The notes under the pieces were generated by a model. It worked only from the letters and a program-made list of their open reading frames with translations. It did not search any database and was not told where the DNA came from. Position numbers and translations under genes: made by a program. 5,697 nucleotides of DNA from Acidimicrobiia bacterium (GTDB taxonomy: Bacteria > Actinomycetota > Acidimicrobiia > Acidimicrobiales > Ilumatobacteraceae): assembly GCA_009927565.1 (NCBI GenBank), contig RFMT01000118.1, positions 1 through 5,697 on the forward strand, written 5' to 3'. Below are positions 1 through 5,697 of the stretch, one piece after another. Within the stretch, counting starts at the first letter, position 1; each line of letters starts with the position of its first letter.

Positions 1-73
1 CCCAGATGTGCTCGAGAAGTATCGAATCAAATCAGGGACGTTTTCGTTTTGTTATCGAGTGACCGTGCGTTAG
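1..73. other. Upstream edge, unresolved; possible 3' end of a preceding gene
   Basis: This stretch is too short to assign. All three forward frames are open through most of it. One frame closes with TGA at 60-62, leaving 11 nt before the ATG at 74, and its last residues read QGRFRFVIE. Another closes with TAG at 71-73, directly against the ATG. Either could be the tail of an upstream gene in the same transcription unit as the alpha-galactosidase, and neither tail is recognisable. The only purine-rich element is GAG at 57-59, about 14 nt before the ATG, which is a poor Shine-Dalgarno match. I see no clear promoter or operator palindrome. Confidence 0.35.
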
Positions 74-2173
74 ATGTCCATGGCCGAAAACTTGATTCAT
101 CTTCGACGACAGGGCACAAGTGTGGTTGTCGACGTCTCGGCAGGCGTACCTGTGATCGCTCACTGGGGGAGAGAGCTCGAAACAATCGATCGCGACTCGA
201 TTCTTAAGTCGGTTTATTTACCAAAGCAGCCCGGCAACGTCGATGTGACTGCACCGATTGCAGTCGTACCACAACACGGCGATGGATGTTTTGCTCGCCC
301 GGGGCTTGCTGGTCATCGTCCGGGTGGAAGATTTTTTGCTCCGAGATTTAGTCGTTCAAAAGTCGATTTGTCAGAATATGGTTTTGTCTTTACGAGCACT
401 GATTCGGCAGCCGAATTAGGTTTGCGTTGTCAATTTGATCTTCGCGAGTCAGGTGTACTGGCGATCAATGCAGTTGTTACAAACTTTGGTGACAGTCGTT
501 ATCTGCTTGACACGCTGAGCATTACGTTGCCGATACCAATAGGTGCCGAAGAATTGGTGACTTTGACTGGCAGTTGGGCTCGCGAGTTTGCGATACATCG
601 CCAAAGTTTTTCGCACGGTGCCTGGACATCTGAAAATCGCACCGGACGAACATCACATGAGCATCCGCCAGTCGTTTGGGCTGTTCAAGCCAACGCAGAT
701 GAATGGCATGGCGAGGTGTGGGGCGCCCATCTGGCTTGGAGCGGAAATCATGTTTTGCTGGCAGAAGTACTTGCAGACAATAGAAAATATTTGCAACTTG
801 GCGAACTACTGATGGCGGGCGAATTATGCCTAGAACCAGGTACTTCGTATTCAACCCCAGAAGTTGTTGCAACATATTCTCAAAATGGTTTCACACCTGC
901 ATCAATCAACTTTCATCGTCACGTTCGAGCAAATTTGCCAAATAAGAGCAAATCTGTGTCTCGCAAAGTTCTGTTGAATACCTGGGAAGCGGTTTACTTC
1001 GACCATGATGAGGAGAAGCTGAAGCATCTCGCTGAAGTGGCTGCCAGCGTCGGTGTCGAGCGCTTTGTTTTGGATGATGGTTGGTTCGCGGGTCGGCGAA
1101 ATGACAAATCAAGCCTGGGTGATTGGTGGGTTTCGCCAGAGATTTATCCGAATGGTTTGAAGCCATTGATATCGCATGTTCGAAAACTTGGTATGGATTT
1201 TGGCATTTGGGTTGAGCCCGAAATGATCAGCGAAGACAGTGAACTATTTCGAACTCACCCCGATTGGGCTCTTGTTTCGCCAGATTACGAGCCAGTGAGA
1301 TCACGCAATCAACTTGTGTTGAACTTAGCGCACGCACCCGCTTACGAATATGTCTATTCAAAACTCGACAAGTTGCTTAGCGAATATGAAATTTCATACG
1401 TCAAGTGGGACATGAATAGACCACATGTTCAGGCAACTTTGAAAAGTGGTGCCGCCGGAACTCACGAACAAACTTTGGCGCTATACAAATTGATTGACCA
1501 ATTGCGAGAAAAGCATCAACATATAGAAATTGAAAGTTGCTCATCAGGTGGTGGTCGCATTGATCACGAAATCTTGCGACGTACAGATCGTGTTTGGACA
1601 AGTGACTGTATCGATCCGTTTCGGCGCCAAAAGATTCAACGTGGAGCATCGATGTTCATCCCGAATGCGGTGATGGGCGCGCACGTCGGTGCTGAAAAGT
1701 CTCACACAACTGGTCGCGTCCATACTTTGGAGTTTCGAGCAATTTCTGCGGTGTTCGGACATCTCGGTTTTGAGTTAGACCTGACAGTGTGCAGTCAAAG
1801 CGAATTGCAGTTGATCAAACAAGTCGTGGAGTGGCACAAAAAATTTCGGGGTTTGTTGCATTCGGGCGATGCAGTGCGATTTGATTGTAAGAGTGAATCT
1901 CAGTTGAGCCACGGCGTTTACTCGCACGATCGCAATGAAGCACTCGTATCTTTAGTGCAGTTGACTGAAACAATGCATGGTGAAGAGTCACAGTTCTTGC
2001 AGTTGCCTGGCCTTAATGGTGAATGTCGATATCGAGTAGTGGCATTTGATTCGAAATTTGCAACGACTGAAGCTGTCGGCGAATTTACAGGTAGGCAACT
2101 TTCGAATACAGGTTTGAAATTGTCCAAAATGCGTCCTGAAACTGGAACGATTTTTCATCTCTTGAGTATCTAG
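74..2173 (+). CDS. Alpha-galactosidase, glycoside hydrolase family 36
   Basis: The 699-residue product should hydrolyse terminal alpha-1,6-galactose from melibiose- or raffinose-type sugars by a retaining mechanism. Residues 1 to about 290 match the N-terminal beta-sandwich region of GH36, about 295-590 the catalytic TIM barrel, and the rest the C-terminal beta domain. Barrel motifs visible in order are LDDGWF (333-338), GIWVEPEM (377-384), KWDMNR (444-449), CSSGGGR (489-495) and WTSDCIDP (508-515), followed by GAHVG and SHTTGR. By family knowledge D446 is the nucleophile and D511 the acid/base. Their spacing of 65 residues is close to that in characterised bacterial GH36 enzymes. There is no signal peptide or membrane segment, so the enzyme is probably cytoplasmic and acts on imported sugar. 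The start at 74 is the first in frame after a TAG at 71-73; the ATG at 80 is an alternative. Neither start has a strong Shine-Dalgarno sequence. Family assignment is firm; the exact substrate is not. Confidence 0.93.
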   Translation: MSMAENLIHLRRQGTSVVVDVSAGVPVIAHWGRELETIDRDSILKSVYLPKQPGNVDVTAPIAVVPQHGDGCFARPGLAGHRPGGRFFAPRFSRSKVDLSEYGFVFTSTDSAAELGLRCQFDLRESGVLAINAVVTNFGDSRYLLDTLSITLPIPIGAEELVTLTGSWAREFAIHRQSFSHGAWTSENRTGRTSHEHPPVVWAVQANADEWHGEVWGAHLAWSGNHVLLAEVLADNRKYLQLGELLMAGELCLEPGTSYSTPEVVATYSQNGFTPASINFHRHVRANLPNKSKSVSRKVLLNTWEAVYFDHDEEKLKHLAEVAASVGVERFVLDDGWFAGRRNDKSSLGDWWVSPEIYPNGLKPLISHVRKLGMDFGIWVEPEMISEDSELFRTHPDWALVSPDYEPVRSRNQLVLNLAHAPAYEYVYSKLDKLLSEYEISYVKWDMNRPHVQATLKSGAAGTHEQTLALYKLIDQLREKHQHIEIESCSSGGGRIDHEILRRTDRVWTSDCIDPFRRQKIQRGASMFIPNAVMGAHVGAEKSHTTGRVHTLEFRAISAVFGHLGFELDLTVCSQSELQLIKQVVEWHKKFRGLLHSGDAVRFDCKSESQLSHGVYSHDRNEALVSLVQLTETMHGEESQFLQLPGLNGECRYRVVAFDSKFATTEAVGEFTGRQLSNTGLKLSKMRPETGTIFHLLSI

Positions 2174-2187
2174 AGCGGGTCACCTCA

Positions 2188-2200
2188 TAGAATTGAAGGC
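2188..2200 (+). promoter_or_regulatory. Possible -10 element for a leaderless gatCAB transcript
   Basis: TAGAAT at 2188-2193 matches the TANNNT actinobacterial -10 pattern and five of six bases of TATAAT. It lies 7 nt before the gatC GTG at 2201, so transcription would start at or next to the start codon. The only purine-rich stretch, GAAGG at 2195-2199, is 1 nt from the GTG and too close to serve as a ribosome-binding site. No -35 is well placed: TTGAGT at 2162-2167 is 20 nt away. The promoter is inferred from one hexamer and its spacing. Confidence 0.4.
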
Positions 2201-2503
2201 GTGTCTGAGTCAATTTCGAAAGAAACAGTCGTCAAAGTTTCGCGACTTGCACGGTTAAGTCTCACGCCAGAGCAAGCCGAAAAAATGACTTCGCAGTTGG
2301 CTGGCATGCTTGAGCATTTTCGCGATATCGATGCGCTAGATCTTTCTGATGTCGAGCCGATGACCCAGCCTTATCCATTGAAAAATGTGATGCGCGAAGA
2401 TGTCGAAGCCGAGTCACTAGATCGCCAAGAGGTTTTAGATCAAGCGCCTGCTGCTGAAAGTGGTCGCTTTCGTGTGCCACCCACAATTGGTTTTGACGTT
2501 TAG
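2201..2503 (+). CDS. gatC: Asp-tRNA(Asn)/Glu-tRNA(Gln) amidotransferase subunit C
   Basis: This encodes the small, non-catalytic subunit of GatCAB, which wraps around the GatA-GatB interface and stabilises it. The product is 100 residues, normal for GatC. Family signatures are VSRLARLSLTPEQ (13-25) in the N-terminal helix, LSDVEPMTQPYPL (48-60) with the following MRED (64-67), and the C-terminal APAAESGRFRVPP (82-94), which resembles the usual AP..E.g.F.VP ending. The GTG at 2201 is chosen because the family N-terminus begins only a few residues before the conserved first helix, and no other plausible start precedes that helix. The reading frame is the same as that of the upstream alpha-galactosidase, separated by its TAG and 27 nt. 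The next gene, gatA, starts 3 nt after the stop. Confidence 0.95.
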   Translation: MSESISKETVVKVSRLARLSLTPEQAEKMTSQLAGMLEHFRDIDALDLSDVEPMTQPYPLKNVMREDVEAESLDRQEVLDQAPAAESGRFRVPPTIGFDV

Positions 2504-2506
2504 ATC

Positions 2507-3922
2507 ATGCACAAGCTTGTTGAAATCGTTGCTGGTATTACCAGTGGCTCGACCACTGCAACCGCTGTTGTTGAAGAGCATCTAGCGCGCATTAAAGCGC
2601 GCGAAGGAGAAATTCACGCATTCAATCTGGTAACCGCAGAACAGGCTCGCAAAGATGCCGCAAAAATTGACGAAGATGTGAAAGCAGGCAAAGTGGTTGG
2701 TGCGTTAGCAGGTGTGCCGATCGCACTTAAAGACAACATGTGCACTCGCGGTGTTGAAACAACCTGCTCATCAAAAATTTTGCAAGGTTGGAAACCACCA
2801 TACGACGCCACAGTCGTAACTAAGTTGCGCAATGCTGGTGCAGTAATTGTTGGCAAGACCAACCTTGATGAGTTTGCGATGGGTTCAAGCACTGAAAATT
2901 CGGCGTTTGGCCCGACAAAAAATCCTTTAGATATATCGCGCGTACCTGGGGGATCAAGTGGTGGTAGCGCGGCTGCAGTTAGTGCTGGTTTTGTTGCCGC
3001 ATCTTTGGGTAGCGACACGGGTGGCAGTATTCGTCAACCAGCGGCATTGTGCGGTGTGGTTGGCGTCAAGCCAACCTATGGCACGGTTTCGCGTTACGGA
3101 TTAGTTGCGTTTGCGAGCAGCCTCGATCAAGTTGGTCCATTTACAAGTGATGTACGCGACGCCGCGACTTTGCTCGAAGTCATTTCAGGTCACGATCCGA
3201 TGGATTCAACTTCGATTCCGCAACCGGCTGCTTCGCTAGTTTCAGTGCTCGATCAAGGCGTGAAGGGCATGCGAATTGGTCGCGTCACTGATTTGCCTGA
3301 GGGCTGTGAACCAGATGTACTTGAGCGACTTGAGGCAGCGTTCGATGCAATGCGTAATGCTGGAGCGACAATTGTCGACGTCAAATTGCCGTCATTGCAA
3401 TATTGTTTAACCGCTTATTATCTGATTGCACCAGCCGAAGCGAGCAGCAATCTTGCACGCTATGACGGCGTGCGTTACGGAAATAGAGTTGACTCAGCAG
3501 ATCTGAACGCGATGTACGCAGCCACTCGTGAATCTGGTTTCGGTGAAGAAGTCAAACGACGCATCATGCTCGGCACTTACGCGCTGTCGGCGGGCTACTT
3601 CGATGCGTACTACGGCAAGGCACTTAAAGTACGTCGCCTAATTTCTGATGATTTTGCTCGCGCATATCAAGATGTCGACGTGATCTTGACGCCGACGTCG
3701 CCATCGACTGCGTTTAAGTTCGGTTCGAAAACAGACAATCCGTTGGCAATGTATCTGTGTGACGTCTTCACGATTCCGACAAACTTGGCGGGGCACCCCG
3801 CAATGAGCGTGCCGTTTGGTGTCGGATCAGATTCGATGCCTATAGGCATTCAAGTATTGGCAACGACAATGGGTGAGCAGACGATGTTTAAAGTTGCCGC
3901 CGAACTCGAGCGTGCCTCATGA
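2507..3922 (+). CDS. gatA: Asp-tRNA(Asn)/Glu-tRNA(Gln) amidotransferase subunit A
   Basis: This is the amidase-signature subunit that releases ammonia from glutamine (or asparagine) and passes it to GatB. The Ser-cisSer-Lys triad is complete: K75 in PIALKDN, S150 in PGGSSGGS and S174 in GSDTGGSIRQP. The intervals of 75 and 24 residues are the same as in the S. aureus enzyme as I recall it (K79, S154, S178). Other conserved stretches are GKTNLDEFAMGSSTENS (116-132), KPTYGTVSRYGLVAFASSLDQ, and GHPAMSVPFG near the C-terminus. At 471 residues it is slightly shorter than the usual 480-500, with a compact N-terminus. The ATG has no Shine-Dalgarno sequence and follows the gatC stop by 3 nt, so re-initiation or coupling is likely. 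Its stop overlaps the gatB start (ATGA, 3919-3922). The function is secure. Confidence 0.97.
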   Translation: MHKLVEIVAGITSGSTTATAVVEEHLARIKAREGEIHAFNLVTAEQARKDAAKIDEDVKAGKVVGALAGVPIALKDNMCTRGVETTCSSKILQGWKPPYDATVVTKLRNAGAVIVGKTNLDEFAMGSSTENSAFGPTKNPLDISRVPGGSSGGSAAAVSAGFVAASLGSDTGGSIRQPAALCGVVGVKPTYGTVSRYGLVAFASSLDQVGPFTSDVRDAATLLEVISGHDPMDSTSIPQPAASLVSVLDQGVKGMRIGRVTDLPEGCEPDVLERLEAAFDAMRNAGATIVDVKLPSLQYCLTAYYLIAPAEASSNLARYDGVRYGNRVDSADLNAMYAATRESGFGEEVKRRIMLGTYALSAGYFDAYYGKALKVRRLISDDFARAYQDVDVILTPTSPSTAFKFGSKTDNPLAMYLCDVFTIPTNLAGHPAMSVPFGVGSDSMPIGIQVLATTMGEQTMFKVAAELERAS

Positions 3923-5361
3923 GTGATAACACAACACTGCCGAATGGTTGGCAACTTGTTGTCGGACTTGAAGTTCACGTCGAGTTGGCCACAAAGACCA
4001 AGATGTTTAGTGCAAGCACGAATCGATTTGGCGATGAGCCAAATACGAATATTGACCCGGTGACGCTTGGCTTGCCTGGGGCGCTGCCTGTTCTCAACAA
4101 GCATGCTGTCGAGTTGGCAATGCGAATTGGCTTGGCTTTGAACTGCAAAGTTCAACCGTGCACATTTCATCGCAAAAACTACTTTTACCCAGACCTGCCG
4201 AAGGCCTATCAAATTACTCAATACGACCATCCGTTGAACGTCGATGGCTTTTTGATGCTTCCTGGTGATGTGCGCATCGGTATCGAACGCGCTCATCTCG
4301 AAGAAGACACAGGTAAGTCGACTCACTTTGGTGGTTCATCAGGTCGAATTCATGGAAGTGACTATTCATTGCTTGACTACAACCGCGCAGGTGTGCCACT
4401 TGTAGAAATTGTTTCGCGACCTGATATCCGAACTTCTGAACAGGCTCGCCAATATGTTGCAGAATTACGAGCAATTTTGCTCGCAGTTGGTGCAAGTGAT
4501 GCAAAAATGGAAGAGGGTTCAATGCGCTGCGACGTCAACGTCTCGGTACATAAAGCTGGCACTCCATTTGGCACGCGGTGTGAAATCAAAAATGTGAACT
4601 CGATTCGCTCGGTCGGTCGCGCTATTGATTATGAAGCACGGCGTCAAGTCGACCTAATCGAAAGCGGAGGCACTGTGCGCCAAGAAACTCGTCACTGGGA
4701 CGATGCAACTGGTCGCACAGAAACTTTGCGAACAAAAGAAGACGCCGATGACTATAGATATTTCTTAGAGCCAGATTTGGTTCCGCTTGTGCCCGAGCAA
4801 TCGTGGATAGACCAAGTTCGTGCTGAGTTGCCAGTTTTGCCCGCTAGACGTCGCAATGCTCTTGCCGAACTTTGCGGCGTCGACAAAGATGGTGAGTCTG
4901 CTTTTGTGGTCGTTGAGCGCGGTCAAGATGAATATGTTGTAGAAGTCATAAATTGCGGTGGCGATCCGCGACGGTCGGTAATTTATGTGCAACAAGCATT
5001 CGCCGAACAAGGGCCGAAACCAAAAGTGCCGGCAAGAGATTTAGCAGCACTAACAATTCTTGAGCGTGATGCAAAAGTTACGTCTACTCAGGCAAAAACT
5101 TTGCTAACCGATTTGATTGAGGCCGGAGGTGGAGATGTTGTGGCGATGGCTGCCAAGCGCGGGTTCGAAGCGCTTGACACTGGAGCACTTGAGGCAATGG
5201 TCGATGCCGCGATAGCTGCAGAACCTGGCGCTTGGCAAAAATACTGCGCGGGTGAAGAAAAGGCGCTTGGGGCTCTAGTCGGGGCAATCATGAAGTCATC
5301 AAAAGGCAAAGCCGACGGCAAAGCTGTGACGGCGATACTGCAGTCAAAGCGCAAAAAATAG
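3919..5361 (+). CDS. gatB: Asp-tRNA(Asn)/Glu-tRNA(Gln) amidotransferase subunit B
   Basis: GatB binds the mischarged tRNA, activates the glutamyl or aspartyl side chain with ATP and amidates it with ammonia from GatA. The catalytic cradle covers about residues 12-295, with GLEVHVEL (16-23), KNYFYPDLPKAYQITQYD (86-103), HLEEDTGKS (126-134), LLDYNRAGVPLVEIVSRPD (151-169), EGSMRCDVNVSV (199-210), GTRCEIKNVNSIRS (218-231) and DADDYRYFLEPDLVPL (275-290). The rest is the helical linker and the YqeY-like tRNA-binding tail, ending in a basic KRKK. At 480 residues the gene is full length. E18 and H20 in the first motif and the acidic pair E128-E129 fall where the family has metal and catalytic residues. 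The start overlaps the gatA stop by 4 nt and has no good Shine-Dalgarno sequence, which suggests translational coupling. The Cys cluster that mycobacterial GatB carries in the first 60 residues is absent. No intrinsic terminator is visible after the TAG. Confidence 0.97.
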   Translation: MSDNTTLPNGWQLVVGLEVHVELATKTKMFSASTNRFGDEPNTNIDPVTLGLPGALPVLNKHAVELAMRIGLALNCKVQPCTFHRKNYFYPDLPKAYQITQYDHPLNVDGFLMLPGDVRIGIERAHLEEDTGKSTHFGGSSGRIHGSDYSLLDYNRAGVPLVEIVSRPDIRTSEQARQYVAELRAILLAVGASDAKMEEGSMRCDVNVSVHKAGTPFGTRCEIKNVNSIRSVGRAIDYEARRQVDLIESGGTVRQETRHWDDATGRTETLRTKEDADDYRYFLEPDLVPLVPEQSWIDQVRAELPVLPARRRNALAELCGVDKDGESAFVVVERGQDEYVVEVINCGGDPRRSVIYVQQAFAEQGPKPKVPARDLAALTILERDAKVTSTQAKTLLTDLIEAGGGDVVAMAAKRGFEALDTGALEAMVDAAIAAEPGAWQKYCAGEEKALGALVGAIMKSSKGKADGKAVTAILQSKRKK

Positions 5362-5382
5362 CCCAAAACTCAGCATTTATGA

Positions 5383-5401
5383 ATTTGTTAGGCAAACCTT
5401 A
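5383..5401 (+). promoter_or_regulatory. Upstream DtxR/IdeR-like iron box
   Basis: The 19 bases ATTTGTTAGGCAAACCTTA match the DtxR/IdeR consensus TTAGGTTAGSCTAACCTAA at 14 of 19 positions, including the central GTTAGGC. It is the weaker of two boxes in this intergenic region. It begins 22 nt after the gatB stop and lies just upstream of a possible -10. A metal-loaded DtxR-family repressor binding here would block the permease promoter when iron is plentiful. The regulator is not in the window, so its identity is inferred from the site and the target gene. Confidence 0.6.
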
Positions 5402-5405
5402 TAAA
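5400..5405 (+). promoter_or_regulatory. Possible -10 element of the iron permease promoter
   Basis: TATAAA sits between the two iron boxes, sharing its first two bases with the end of the upstream box and its last three with the start of the downstream one. A transcript starting near 5412 would carry a leader of about 37 nt containing the Shine-Dalgarno sequence. The matching -35 position (TTATGA, 5377-5382) fits poorly. The call rests on the hexamer and its placement between operators, which is a common arrangement for iron-repressed promoters. Confidence 0.35.
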
Positions 5406-5421
5406 TGTTAGGCTAACCTAA
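5403..5421 (+). promoter_or_regulatory. Downstream DtxR/IdeR-like iron box (strong)
   Basis: The 19 bases AAATGTTAGGCTAACCTAA match the consensus TTAGGTTAGSCTAACCTAA at 16 of 19 positions, with the run from position 5 to 19 unbroken. The box ends 27 nt before the start codon of an FTR1/EfeU-family iron permease, so a DtxR/IdeR-type ferrous-iron-sensing repressor is the natural reader. It starts 20 bp after the upstream box, about two helical turns, which would place proteins on the same face of the DNA. A manganese-sensing relative is possible, but the iron target argues against it. Confidence 0.78.
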
Positions 5422-5435
5422 CAAATCAGCATATT

Positions 5436-5442
5436 GAAAGGG
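5436..5442 (+). promoter_or_regulatory. Ribosome-binding site of the iron permease gene
   Basis: GAAAGGG lies 6 nt before the ATG at 5449. It is the only well-placed Shine-Dalgarno-like sequence before any gene in this window, and it fixes that start over an in-frame TTG at 5434. Confidence 0.7.
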
Positions 5443-5448
5443 CTAAGT

Positions 5449-5697
5449 ATGGGTTCAAGTTTCTTGATCACACTTCGCGAGGGGCTTGAAGCATCTCTGG
5501 TTATTTCGATCTTGCTTACTTACTTGGCAAAGACCAATCGTCGCGATGAAGCGAAATCAGTATGGCTCGGCACTTTTGCTGCCGCTGTCGCATGTCTTGT
5601 TGTAGGTATTGCCGTATATGTGCTCGTTGATGGCCTTAACGGCAACGTTGAATATGCAGTTGAGGGCACATTGGCCCTAGCTGCAATGCTCGTGTTG
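5449..5697 (+). CDS. efeU: FTR1/EfeU-family iron permease, N-terminal part (cut by window end)
   Basis: This is the start of an integral membrane iron transporter. The 83 visible residues have the FTR1 signature REGLE (10-14, the REXXE iron-binding motif) inside the first membrane segment (about 4-26). A short basic, polar loop with KTNRRDEAK (28-36) follows, then a second segment (about 38-61), and a third begins with EGTLALAAMLVL (72-83). In characterised EfeU/FTR1 proteins paired REXXE helices form the iron path; the second motif would lie beyond the window. The reading frame is open to the last base. Two iron boxes upstream indicate repression by iron. In many bacteria efeO and efeB follow this gene, but that cannot be seen here. 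The family is well supported; the efeU symbol is by homology class, and a stand-alone FTR1 homologue remains possible. Confidence 0.88.
   Translation, partial: MGSSFLITLREGLEASLVISILLTYLAKTNRRDEAKSVWLGTFAAAVACLVVGIAVYVLVDGLNGNVEYAVEGTLALAAMLVL

Larger units (their letters stand above)
5383..5426. repeat. 44-bp dyad with perfect 10-bp arms spanning both iron boxes
   Basis: ATTTGTTAGG at 5383-5392 and CCTAACAAAT at 5417-5426 are exact reverse complements. Comparing the full half-sites (5383-5404 against the reverse complement of 5405-5426) gives 16 matches in 22. The centre, between 5404 and 5405, falls in the AT-rich TTATAAAT. The same region is also a direct repeat with a 20-bp period, because each iron box is itself partly palindromic. 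There is no T-tract after the right arm, so this looks like protein-binding DNA symmetry and not a terminator. Confidence 0.75.

Noticed and set aside
80..82. Second ATG as the true alpha-galactosidase start
   Set aside because: It is possible, since only two residues differ, but it has no better ribosome-binding site than the ATG at 74, so the longer form is kept.
2162..2167. TTGAGT as the -35 for the gatC promoter
   Set aside because: It is 20 nt from the -10 hexamer, beyond the usual 16-18, and matches only four of six consensus bases.
2614..3018. 134-codon open frame on the - strand inside gatA
   Set aside because: It lies wholly opposite the amidase signature region of a clearly real gene, and its translation shows no recognisable domain; it is a shadow frame.
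3850..4326. 158-codon open frame on the - strand across the gatA/gatB junction
   Set aside because: It overlaps conserved coding sequence of both gatA and gatB, has no recognisable domain, and its product looks like a random composition.
5383..5426. Inverted repeat as an intrinsic terminator for gatB
   Set aside because: The loop would be 24 nt, the arms are AT-rich, and no T-tract follows. The arms match iron-box half-sites, so an operator explains them better.
5430..5435. CATATT as the -10 of the permease promoter
   Set aside because: Transcription would start at about the Shine-Dalgarno sequence and remove it, and the -35 position has no match.

Overview
The window reads as a stretch of chromosome from a bacterium with roughly balanced base composition (judged by eye), all genes on the + strand. 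It most resembles a moderate-GC member of the Actinomycetota. The evidence is a gatC-gatA-gatB cluster, a DtxR/IdeR-type iron box in front of an iron permease gene, a possible leaderless gatC start, and an actinobacterial-looking GH36 alpha-galactosidase. Several GatB sequence features remind me of Acidimicrobiia more than of Mycobacterium-type actinobacteria, but this is inferred from memory and is not a placement.

Layout: (1) 1-73 is a short upstream stretch with no resolvable gene. (2) 74-2173 is a complete cytoplasmic GH36 alpha-galactosidase. (3) 2201-5361 holds the complete gatC, gatA and gatB genes, packed with a 3-nt gap and a 4-nt ATGA overlap. They encode the tRNA-dependent amidotransferase that corrects Glu-tRNA(Gln) and/or Asp-tRNA(Asn). 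(4) 5362-5448 is an 87-nt intergenic region with two tandem DtxR/IdeR-like iron boxes, a larger dyad that spans both, a possible -10 element between them, and a good Shine-Dalgarno sequence. (5) 5449-5697 is the 5' end of an FTR1/EfeU-family iron permease gene, cut by the window edge.

The genes fall into three units that are unlikely to work together directly: galactoside breakdown, a translation housekeeping operon, and an iron-regulated uptake gene. The most informative part is the control region at 5383-5442, where the site type (iron box) and the product (iron permease) support each other. The second notable point is the gatC start, where a TAGAAT hexamer lies 7 nt upstream of a GTG codon that has no usable ribosome-binding site, as expected for a leaderless transcript. 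I saw no mobile element, CRISPR array, tRNA or rRNA, and no evidence for a wholly new system.
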